Translations under genes and position numbers: made by a program
Assembly (NCBI GenBank): GCA_040905685.1
Contig: JBBDRB010000092.1
Span: 20,006 to 84,005, forward strand
Reading direction: 5' to 3'
Length of the DNA: 64,000 bases
DNA from: JBBDMU01 sp040905685
GTDB lineage: Bacteria > Bacteroidota > Rhodothermia > Balneolales > Natronogracilivirgulaceae
Notes under the pieces: model-generated
Databases searched by the model: none
The model's input: the letters and a program-made list of their open reading frames with translations, nothing else
Told to the model about the DNA's origin: nothing
Shown: positions 51,474 through 59,455 of the stretch, piece after piece
Numbering within the stretch: position 1 is the first letter of the stretch
How the letters are laid out: every line of letters begins with the position of its first letter

Positions 51474-52346
51474 TTAGGTTCCCGGAGTCACCATTCCGGG
51501 TGCCCGGACACTCAGCTCCCTGATAAATATAGCCAGTTTTGACCTGGAGGGTTCAAAATCAACGTGGATGCCCTGCTCTTTCAGGCCCCGGGTGCAAACC
51601 GGTCCTATAGAGGCGATCAGGCATTTATTCAAAGCCGCTAAAAGAGGCTGCTCCATATTCTCGCGGCGCGCTACCTGCATAACATGGTTGATCTGCGTCT
51701 TGCTTGTAAAAAGGGCGATGTGCACCTTACCGTCCAGGACCGCCCGCAGGCCTTGCAGCAGAGGATTAACATCCTCCGGGAGCATCCACCGGTATACGGG
51801 AATGCGGATGGTCTCTGCCCCGCGGTTTTGCAGCCCGGTGACCAGTTCCGGGTTCGTTTCCCCGTACTCCTGGATAGCAACTTGCTTACCGGCAAGCAGG
51901 CTGGTTTTATCATCAGCGTCCATAGCCGAAAGGATCTCCTGCCACGTGTTAGGCTCCGGCACAGCCACATCTACACGGATCCCGTACTTTTTCAGGACTC
52001 CCACCGGTTTGGGTCCGCGTGCGACCAGGATAACATCCTGAAAGCCCCTGCGAATATCATCCAGCCGGTACCGGGCCTGCAGGGTCTCTGTCATCATCCG
52101 CGTACCCACCCCCGTGGTGCAGATAAGGATGTCAATTTCACCGGAAAACAAACGTTCCGCGAACCTGAAAACCTCGTGATGGTCTTCGAGCGGCACTTCC
52201 TGCATGGAAGGGGCGCTGATAACGCGGGCCCCGTATTTTTCAATGAGGGAGGCGGCAGACTCAGCCAGCCTGCTTTCAAAGCATACTGTATTGATGCCGG
52301 AAAGGGGCTGTTCAGCATTCTTATTTGACCTGGACTGTTTCGTCAT
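51474..52346 (-). CDS. hemD: Uroporphyrinogen-III synthase (HemD-like)
   Basis: HemD cyclises hydroxymethylbilane to uroporphyrinogen III. The 290 residues show the two-domain Rossmann-like pattern: TVCFESRLAESAASLIEKYGA, ILICTTGVGTRMMTE and AETIRIPVYRW, then HIALFTSKTQINHVMQVA and IASIGPVCTRGLKEQGIHVDFEPSRS. HemD sequences diverge widely, and these are its recognisable landmarks. No other heme gene is adjacent. It is divergent from a GHL10 gene across 108 bases. Confidence 0.82.
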   Translation of the reverse strand: MTKQSRSNKNAEQPLSGINTVCFESRLAESAASLIEKYGARVISAPSMQEVPLEDHHEVFRFAERLFSGEIDILICTTGVGTRMMTETLQARYRLDDIRRGFQDVILVARGPKPVGVLKKYGIRVDVAVPEPNTWQEILSAMDADDKTSLLAGKQVAIQEYGETNPELVTGLQNRGAETIRIPVYRWMLPEDVNPLLQGLRAVLDGKVHIALFTSKTQINHVMQVARRENMEQPLLAALNKCLIASIGPVCTRGLKEQGIHVDFEPSRSKLAIFIRELSVRAPGMVTPGT

Positions 52347-52454
52347 GTATTTATTATAAGGAAAGGGGCTGAAAATTTTCGCTTTTTTTATTTTCTACAG
52401 CCTGTTTCCTTCCTATATTTATTCAACTTCTTTCCTCCACCGACACAAACAAGC

Positions 52455-53987
52455 ATGATCCCCAGTCTACGAGCCCGCTCAGGACAAATTGCCTTTTTAT
52501 TGACCCTGCTGCTGTCAACAACCAGCTGTTCCGTGTTTTCCCAGGCATTAAACACGTCTTCCGTGCAAGATCCTGTTCCGGATAATATTCCCGAAGTGCC
52601 CAGGGAGTTCCGGGCTGCCTGGATTGCTTCCGTAGCGAATATTGACTGGCCCTCGCAGCCGGGCCTCAGTACAGCCAACCAAAAGGCTGAACTGAGGATG
52701 ATGATGGATCGCATGGTCGCTATGAACATGAATGCCGTAATCCTGCAGATAAGGCCGGCCACCGATGCCCTGTACCTCTCGGCCCTGGAACCCTGGTCGG
52801 AATACCTGACCGGTGAAATGGGCAAGGCCCCCGAACCCTTTTATGATCCTCTGGATTTTGCCATTGAAGAAGCCCATAAAAGAGGCTTGGAATTTCATGC
52901 CTGGTTCAACCCCTTCCGGTCGCTGCATTCTTCGGCTAAATCGGAAATATCAGCCGATCACATCAGCCGGATGAATCCGGGCATTGTCCGGGAATATGGC
53001 CGTCAACAGTGGCTGGACCCGGGCTCACAGGCAGCACAGGATCACACCATACGGGTTATCATCGATGTAGTTCAACGCTATGATATCGATGGAGTTCATC
53101 TTGATGATTATTTCTATCCCTATAAGGAAACGGACTCGACAGGGACGGCAATAGACTTCCCGGATGAGTTGATCTGGGCCCGGTATTCGGAGGGGATGAG
53201 CCGGGAGGACTGGCGCCGCAACAACGTGAACCGCTTTATTGAACGCCTGTACATGGAGATCAAACGGAGTGATCCACAGGTAAGGTTCGGCATCAGTCCG
53301 TTTGGGATCTGGAGGCCGGGCTTTCCTGACAATGTGGACGGCCTTGATGTCTATACCGAAGTCTATGCCGATACCCGAAGGTGGCTTCGGAACGGATGGC
53401 TGGATTATTTCAGTCCCCAGTTATACTGGGCCATCAACCAGCCCGGACAAAGCTATCCGATCTTGCTGGAATGGTGGAATCAGCAAAATGATCACAGCCG
53501 ACATCTCTGGCCGGGTAATTACGCCAGCCGGGTTGAAAGCGGAGCCATGGTCAACTGGCCGGCCTCAGAAATCCTAAACCAGGTTGAGGCTACCCGCCAA
53601 AACCCCAATGCCGACGGAAATATTTTATTTAGCATCAGCGTCTTAATGGAAGACCGCGGCGGACTGGCCCGGGCTCTCAGAACGGGAACCTATCAGCACC
53701 AGGCCCTGGTTCCGGCCTCACCCTGGCTGGGGGACACAGCTCCTCTCAAACCGGTTACGGACCTGCGTGAATTCGGCGGTTCTGCCGAACTTTCGCTGAT
53801 GCCCGCCGACAATGAATTCGCCTGGCTCTGGGTCATTAAGAGCTTTCAGGGGAACCGTTGGGATATAGAAATCGTGCCGGGGTGGAAACATCTTCATAAC
53901 CTTGAGGGAAAACCGGAGGTCATCGTGGTCACGGCCGTGAACCGGTTGGGCATCGAAAGTGAACCGGCTGTAATCCGGGTGAACTAA
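52455..53987 (+). CDS. GHL10/YngK-type glycosidase-like secreted protein
   Basis: The 510-residue exported protein begins with a signal peptide with a weak lipobox (LSTTSC) and contains a glycosyl-hydrolase-like TIM barrel (DUF187/GHL10). Motifs are FRAAWIASVANIDWPS, AVILQIRPATDALYLS, FHAWFNPFRS, DGVHLDDYFYPY with the probable acid residues, FGISPFGIWRPG and DYFSPQLYWAI. A C-terminal fibronectin-like domain (about 425-510) follows. YngK-type proteins are thought to act on peptidoglycan or other glycans, but activity for this branch is not firm. It precedes the ATP-grasp cassette by 172 bases. Confidence 0.87.
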   Translation: MIPSLRARSGQIAFLLTLLLSTTSCSVFSQALNTSSVQDPVPDNIPEVPREFRAAWIASVANIDWPSQPGLSTANQKAELRMMMDRMVAMNMNAVILQIRPATDALYLSALEPWSEYLTGEMGKAPEPFYDPLDFAIEEAHKRGLEFHAWFNPFRSLHSSAKSEISADHISRMNPGIVREYGRQQWLDPGSQAAQDHTIRVIIDVVQRYDIDGVHLDDYFYPYKETDSTGTAIDFPDELIWARYSEGMSREDWRRNNVNRFIERLYMEIKRSDPQVRFGISPFGIWRPGFPDNVDGLDVYTEVYADTRRWLRNGWLDYFSPQLYWAINQPGQSYPILLEWWNQQNDHSRHLWPGNYASRVESGAMVNWPASEILNQVEATRQNPNADGNILFSISVLMEDRGGLARALRTGTYQHQALVPASPWLGDTAPLKPVTDLREFGGSAELSLMPADNEFAWLWVIKSFQGNRWDIEIVPGWKHLHNLEGKPEVIVVTAVNRLGIESEPAVIRVN

Positions 53988-54159
53988 TGCCTGGATCCAT
54001 GAATTTACACTTAAATTTGCTATATTGATGATCATAGGTTATGCTTACAAGGTACTGTTGAAGATTTCCATCAGGGTGCTGACCGCCTTTGGCACTCCGG
54101 TCGCACATGAGGCTTCTCATGCAGACGCTAATAAAAATATTAAAAAAAGGGAGAGAACG

Positions 54160-55383
54160 ATGAGTGATCATGCCGTTGCATTACTCGGGTGGACAGCGCA
54201 GGGGATTCAAAGCATGGAAAAATTAGGGCAAAAATACGTTATTGTCAGTTATTCGGATTTTGAAGGCTATGCGAAAGAAAATAATATACCGTTTGTCTCC
54301 TGGGATTTTAATACCTGGAGCGACGAGAACAATTCATTTCAGCTTAAAGAGAAACTGGATGCCTTCAACGTCACGGTCGCTGTTCCGCTGTATGAAGAAA
54401 CCGTAGAATGGGCCGGAGCATTGAATTCCCTGTACCGGGATGACCCGAGAGTCCTTAACCGTGCTTTTCTGTTCCGAAACAAGGCCGTTATGAAACGCAA
54501 AGCCATGCTGGCCGGGATCCGGGTAGGACTGTTTGAGGAAGTTCATAACCTGGAACAGGTACACAGTTTCATGAAAAGGCTTAATGAGGCCAACCTTCAG
54601 CTTCCCGGAGAAGAGGATTCCTGGGTCCACCTGAAACCGTTCAGCGCGGCCGGTACGGTTGGCCACAAGCTCCTGCGAAACTTCTCCGACATTGATGAAA
54701 AGGTCATCGATAAGGATTTTCCCTGTATGGTGGAAAGTCACCTTCCCGGCAAGGAGTTCTCCTGTGAAGCATTTATTCATAACGGTAAGATCCGGTTCCT
54801 GAATATTACCGAATACATCCATCTGGGCTACTCCAATTATGTACCGGCCGGACCGGCGCTTCAGGCTAAGCGTCCGCAGATATTGAAGGCAATGCAAAAG
54901 CTTGTTGATTCGTTCGGCATTGAGTATGGGATGATCCATCCTGAATGGTTTCTTACCGAAGATGACACGCTAAGTTTTGGGGAGGTTGCAGCACGAATAC
55001 CGGGAGGTCATATTTTTGAATTAATTGAGAAAGCCAATGGGTTTGATCCCATTCAGGCCTTTGTACTGTGCAGTGACCCTTCCACACCTGAAAGTGTCAT
55101 TCAGGATTTTTTCCCTCCCGATGATGAGGTGCCGCATTTATATGCAGGCAGCCTGATGATCTATCCCAAACCGGGACGGATCACCCAGCTTCATATACCC
55201 GAGGAGCTTAAAGAGGACCCTTATTTCGAGACCCATACGTTGTATGAACCTACCGAGCATAAAGTTTCGGACGACCGTGAAGGCTTCGGAAATCATTACG
55301 GCACCATCTTCTTTAAAGGAGAAGATCCCGAACGGATGGCCGGGTTATTAAACCACTATGAACAAGTGGATTTTTATAAATGA
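54160..55383 (+). CDS. ATP-grasp ligase
   Basis: The 407-residue protein has an ATP-grasp fold. The N-terminal Rossmann-like part starts VALLGWTAQGIQSM, the lid lysines appear in FRNKAVMKRKAMLAGI and WVHLKPFSAAGTVGHK, and the C-terminal ATP/Mg site in PCMVESHLPGKEFSCEAFI, YGMIHPEWFLTED and SFGEVAARIPGGH. The form is that of carboxylate-amine ligases that make peptide bonds (dipeptide/amino-acid ligase type). Substrates are unknown. The frame extends upstream to 54025, but ATG 54160 follows a ribosome binding site (GGGAGAG) and gives a natural start. It begins a four-gene run with 16-30 base gaps. Confidence 0.87.
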   Translation: MSDHAVALLGWTAQGIQSMEKLGQKYVIVSYSDFEGYAKENNIPFVSWDFNTWSDENNSFQLKEKLDAFNVTVAVPLYEETVEWAGALNSLYRDDPRVLNRAFLFRNKAVMKRKAMLAGIRVGLFEEVHNLEQVHSFMKRLNEANLQLPGEEDSWVHLKPFSAAGTVGHKLLRNFSDIDEKVIDKDFPCMVESHLPGKEFSCEAFIHNGKIRFLNITEYIHLGYSNYVPAGPALQAKRPQILKAMQKLVDSFGIEYGMIHPEWFLTEDDTLSFGEVAARIPGGHIFELIEKANGFDPIQAFVLCSDPSTPESVIQDFFPPDDEVPHLYAGSLMIYPKPGRITQLHIPEELKEDPYFETHTLYEPTEHKVSDDREGFGNHYGTIFFKGEDPERMAGLLNHYEQVDFYK

Positions 55384-55413
55384 AAGGCTGACACCCTTTA
55401 CCAAACGCTTCAA

Positions 55414-57387
55414 ATGAATCAACCTGCAGCAAACATCACCCGGTCTTTCCATGAAACGCTGAAGGATCTGGATGAGGCTCATGCCTTAATGCAAAATGAA
55501 AATATCCGCAAGTTTCTGGCTACTGTGGATCTGCTCACCGACAGTGAACAGGGGATTCGGTTTCTCTATGAAAACATCCAAAGCATCACAAACAGCGGGT
55601 TTTTTAAAAATACCAGCTGGCAGGATGCGGCCTTGCTGAACCCATCGCTGATGGCCGGCACGATCAAGGCTGGGGGGCAAACCACCTTATATGAAATTCT
55701 GAGTGATTTGCGCATGCTGGCCATTGCCCAAAACGATCTCACAACCAGGCAGATTAGTCCGGGTAAAGCCAAAACATATATCGATGAAGCCGTTATTAAC
55801 AACCTGGATCTGTTCTTTCCCGACGCTTCGGAAGAATTGCGTAATGTGGACGAGCCCACAAGCAGGAAGATCAGGGTATTGTTTGGATTCTTAAGGGAGT
55901 TTATTTCCCTTAACGGAATATGGGAGAAACTTGAGACCGAACTGGAACTTATATGCCTTCAGCGGCCGATCGTGACCGACCGGGCCATAGATATCATTAA
56001 CACGGTTACCGAGCAGGTTACCCGCCAGGGCAGTTCGGTCGGCCAAACACGCTTGCATGACTTTGTCGACGCCATAAAAGCCCCCTCCGGTAAAGCCCGG
56101 GAGCTGGACCCCGGAGGCTATGATACCTGGCTGGCCTCAGCCCCTGAAGAGGCCCTTGTAAACGAATGCGTGTCGCTGGGGGGGACGCTGCGTGATACCG
56201 GACTTTCTTCCGTCTACCATGCCATTCTGGTTCGCCGTATCCGTAACTCGGTAAAACATCTTAAGATGGCACTCGGACTTAACAATACCGGTTCGTCCTC
56301 ACTGGATCAGAATGGCAATTTCATTTCCAGGCTCATTGAATTTGCCATCCATCCGGAAACCGCCAGGGCCGTATATGGACTGACACTGCTGCTGGAACGT
56401 AATTTACTGGATCAACAGCCGGTCTTAAGCACATTAGGGCGGCTGCTGACCTTGGATCTGCATGCCGATATCGCCGAATCGATCCGGAAGTCCAAACATC
56501 AGGGTGAATCCAGCCCCATACAGCATCTCGTGGCCGATGCCGTTTGCATCCTGGGTCAGCCCCTGGGCGTTGGCCAGGGCTGGAATCCGACCTGTCAGTC
56601 CGCCAGGGGAATAAGCTTATGGAGCCGTCACGCTCCGGGCAAATTAATGCGTATGGTCATCACGGCGGCCACGACCAATAACCTGGAAATGCGTTTCGAA
56701 AACCAGCTTCTGTCTTCCTCTGAACTTGCAATGGGCCTGGCTAAAGAATTTGACTACAATCTGGATACGGTATCCATCGTTCTGGTGCCGCATCTGGACC
56801 GCATCTATTTTGAGATGATGAACCGGGCGTCCGCCCGCGGTGAAGACCCCCATAAATGGGTAAATCCGGCCATGTACGGGCATTGGATCCCGACAGGTTT
56901 TCTCTCGGCCTATGATTACCTGACCGATACCATAAAAGATTACGATACCTTTCTACGCGTGTTCTACGCTACGCATCACCCCGATTATAACGGAGGACAT
57001 GATCTGGCCTATCCCAATCCCGTCGGTATCTTTCTGACGGCCGGGAATGGCAAGCTGCTGGGCTTTCATGCCGTCTCCGTGCTCCGTGTGGCTCAGAACA
57101 AAGGTATGCTGCGCATTTATTTCCTTAATCCCAACAATGAGGGACGTCAGAAATGGCAATCCGATATCAAGCCCACCGTGGCCGGAAATGGTGAGCGGGC
57201 CGGCGAATCCTCCCTTCCCTTTCATCAGTTTGCATCCCGTTTGTATGCCTACCACTATCACCCCTCCGAAGCTGAAAATACCGGTCAGGTATCCGTTGAA
57301 GAAATTCAGCAAGTCACAGAAATAGCAAAAGCAAGCTGGGGAACCTCCTACAAATGGTGGATGGAATTTCCTCAACCTGCCCTTTAA
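55414..57387 (+). CDS. Unknown 657-residue protein with papain-like catalytic residues
   Basis: I do not recognise a named family. The first 350 residues are mostly helical and have no signal peptide. The C-terminal 280 residues hold a papain-like pattern: Gln388 and Cys394 (VGQGWNPTCQSARGIS) are six residues apart, as are the oxyanion Gln and nucleophile Cys of papain, followed by His552 (LLGFHAVSV) and Asn572 (IYFLNPNNEG) in the expected order. It may be a protease, transpeptidase or amidase acting on a small peptide. It sits between the ATP-grasp ligase (30 bases) and the racemase (18 bases). Confidence 0.85.
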   Translation: MNQPAANITRSFHETLKDLDEAHALMQNENIRKFLATVDLLTDSEQGIRFLYENIQSITNSGFFKNTSWQDAALLNPSLMAGTIKAGGQTTLYEILSDLRMLAIAQNDLTTRQISPGKAKTYIDEAVINNLDLFFPDASEELRNVDEPTSRKIRVLFGFLREFISLNGIWEKLETELELICLQRPIVTDRAIDIINTVTEQVTRQGSSVGQTRLHDFVDAIKAPSGKARELDPGGYDTWLASAPEEALVNECVSLGGTLRDTGLSSVYHAILVRRIRNSVKHLKMALGLNNTGSSSLDQNGNFISRLIEFAIHPETARAVYGLTLLLERNLLDQQPVLSTLGRLLTLDLHADIAESIRKSKHQGESSPIQHLVADAVCILGQPLGVGQGWNPTCQSARGISLWSRHAPGKLMRMVITAATTNNLEMRFENQLLSSSELAMGLAKEFDYNLDTVSIVLVPHLDRIYFEMMNRASARGEDPHKWVNPAMYGHWIPTGFLSAYDYLTDTIKDYDTFLRVFYATHHPDYNGGHDLAYPNPVGIFLTAGNGKLLGFHAVSVLRVAQNKGMLRIYFLNPNNEGRQKWQSDIKPTVAGNGERAGESSLPFHQFASRLYAYHYHPSEAENTGQVSVEEIQQVTEIAKASWGTSYKWWMEFPQPAL

Positions 57388-57405
57388 ACACTTTCATTTC
57401 CGAAC

Positions 57406-58563
57406 ATGGTCAGGCACTCTTCCCGTATAGAGCTCAGTTTATCTGCACTGAAGCAAAATTTTAGTTTTATTCGAAAAAAAACCGGTCCTGAGCCCATCAT
57501 CTCCTCGGTTGTGAAAGCCAACGCTTTTGGCCACGGCATCAATGAATTCGTACCGATGGCCGAAAAATGCGGCATCAATCATTTTGCTGTGGCTTCCAGC
57601 TTTGAGGCTTACGAGGTATTGAATGCCCGCACCAAAGACAGCCGGATCATGATTATGGGTATTCTCTACAAGGAGGATTTACCCTGGGTTATTGAAAATG
57701 ATATCGAATTTTTTGTCTACGATATAGAGCGTCTTGTTAAAGCCTGTGAGGTTGCCGGAAAAGTCAAAAAAAAAGCGATCATTCACCTGGAACTGGAAAC
57801 AGGCGGTAACCGGACCGGTTTGCCGAAGGAAGATCTGGCGAAAGCCATCCGGTATATGCGGAAGAACCAGGAATGCCTGCAGTTTGAAGGCGTTTGCACG
57901 CACTTTGCCGGCATCGAGTCGCTGGCCAATCAGTTCAGGATCGTAAAACAGCTTGATAACTTTAATGCCATGTGCAAAGCAATAGAAAAGCTGGGGTTAT
58001 CACCCCGCCTGCGTCATACGGCCTGTTCGGCCGCCGCCCTGGCTTTTCCGGAAACGGTGATGGATATGGTCAGGGTCGGGACCGCCCAGTTCGGTCTCTG
58101 GCCGAGCCCGGATATTTATAATCTCCACCTGATGCAGACCAATAAGCTAAAAGACTCCCCCCTGAAAAGGGTGCTCAGCTGGAAGACGGATATAATGCAC
58201 CTTAAGGAGGTAAAAAAAGATGAATTTGTAGGATACGGCACCAGCTTTCAGGCCCCGAAGGATATGCGTATGGCTGTTTTGCCGATCGGTTATTCAAACG
58301 GCTATCCCCGCTCCCTGTCCAATCAGGGTCACGTGCTGATCCATGGTAAAAAAGTTCCGGTTGTCGGACTGATCAACATGAATGTTTTTATGGTGGATGT
58401 AACCCAGATCCCGTATGTTGAGGTCGGAGACGAAGTGGTGCTTATCGGAACACAGAAGAAAAATACCATTACCATTAAGTCGTTCTCCGATTTTACCAAT
58501 GTAATCAACAACGAACTGGCCAGCCGGTTGCCCATGGCCATACCCCGGCAGGAAGTACGATAG
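57406..58563 (+). CDS. Divergent alanine racemase-family enzyme
   Basis: This is a PLP-dependent fold-type III racemase of 385 residues. The PLP lysine is Lys37 (VVKANAFGHG) and the second catalytic base Tyr277 (FVGYGTSF). His204 and Ser208 (HTACSAAAL) and the arginine in DMVRVGTAQFGL are kept. Departures from standard Alr are Phe for Tyr after KANA, Cys207 where Asn is usual, GGNRTG for the usual GMxRLG, and Asn326 where Asp is usual (INMNVFMVD). It may racemise alanine, but a different amino acid or an aminoacylated substrate is possible. It is part of the ATP-grasp cassette and may supply a D-amino acid to the ligase. Confidence 0.85.
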   Translation: MVRHSSRIELSLSALKQNFSFIRKKTGPEPIISSVVKANAFGHGINEFVPMAEKCGINHFAVASSFEAYEVLNARTKDSRIMIMGILYKEDLPWVIENDIEFFVYDIERLVKACEVAGKVKKKAIIHLELETGGNRTGLPKEDLAKAIRYMRKNQECLQFEGVCTHFAGIESLANQFRIVKQLDNFNAMCKAIEKLGLSPRLRHTACSAAALAFPETVMDMVRVGTAQFGLWPSPDIYNLHLMQTNKLKDSPLKRVLSWKTDIMHLKEVKKDEFVGYGTSFQAPKDMRMAVLPIGYSNGYPRSLSNQGHVLIHGKKVPVVGLINMNVFMVDVTQIPYVEVGDEVVLIGTQKKNTITIKSFSDFTNVINNELASRLPMAIPRQEVR

Positions 58564-58579
58564 AATATCTTATTGCCGC

Positions 58580-59434
58580 ATGAACCGCACTGCTACCCTG
58601 TTAATACACTGCCCCGACCGTAAGGGTATCGTTGCTGCCGTATCCGGCTTTTTAAGCGGACATAACGGCAACATCGTACATGCCGTCCAGCACCAGGATA
58701 CCACCTTCGGTTTGTTTCTGATGCGGCTGGAATGGGATCTCAGCGAGTTTGATCTCGACATTGAAACCTTCAGAACAAAATTCGCGCCCATAGCCGAACA
58801 ATTTGAAATGAACTGGCAGCTGTCCCAGTCATCGGTTCGCCATAAAGTCGCTATTTTTGTTTCGAAATATGATCATTGCCTGGCGGATCTGCTCTACCGC
58901 CATGAAAGCGGAGAGCTTGAGTGTGAGATACCCCTCATTATCAGCAATCATACCGATGCCCGCCAGCTTGCTGATTTTCACAAAATTCCCTTCTACCATA
59001 TCCCTGTAAAGGCGCGGCAAAAAGCTGAAGCCGAACGACAGCAGCTGGAACTGCTGCAAATCCATGGGATTGACCTGATCGTGCTGGCCCGTTATATGCA
59101 AATCCTCTCACCCGGGTTTGTCAACCGCTATCCCCATAAGATCATCAATGTCCATCATTCCTTCCTGCCGGCCTTCAGCGGACCCCGGCCCCACCACCGG
59201 GCCTTTGAGCGTGGGGTGAAAATAATCGGGGCTACCAGCCATTACGTGACCGATGCCCTGGATGAGGGCCCCATCATAGAACAGGATGTCAGCAGCATCT
59301 CTCACCGGGATCAGCTGGAGGATTTAATTCAGAAAGGGCGGGATCTGGAGAAAATGGTGCTGTCCAGGGCCATCCGGTGGCATATCAAACACAGGATACT
59401 CGTTTATGCGAATAAATCCGTGGTTTTCGTCTGA
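58580..59434 (+). CDS. purU: Formyltetrahydrofolate deformylase
   Basis: PurU hydrolyses 10-formyl-THF to THF and formate, balancing one-carbon pools. An N-terminal ACT domain (LLIHCPDRKGIVAAVSGFL) is followed by a formyltransferase-like domain with IINVHHSFLPAFSGPRPHHRA and ATSHYVTDALDEGPIIEQD, which include the Asn-His-Asp catalytic set. The 284 residues match the family. It is 16 bases after the racemase, likely in the same transcript. A metabolic link to the cassette is not evident. Confidence 0.95.
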   Translation: MNRTATLLIHCPDRKGIVAAVSGFLSGHNGNIVHAVQHQDTTFGLFLMRLEWDLSEFDLDIETFRTKFAPIAEQFEMNWQLSQSSVRHKVAIFVSKYDHCLADLLYRHESGELECEIPLIISNHTDARQLADFHKIPFYHIPVKARQKAEAERQQLELLQIHGIDLIVLARYMQILSPGFVNRYPHKIINVHHSFLPAFSGPRPHHRAFERGVKIIGATSHYVTDALDEGPIIEQDVSSISHRDQLEDLIQKGRDLEKMVLSRAIRWHIKHRILVYANKSVVFV

Positions 59435-59455
59435 GCCGTACCCGCCGGTCAGTTT

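Noticed and set aside
51684..52328. 214-codon plus-strand frame
   Set aside because: It lies opposite hemD; hemD-like landmarks on the minus strand are convincing.
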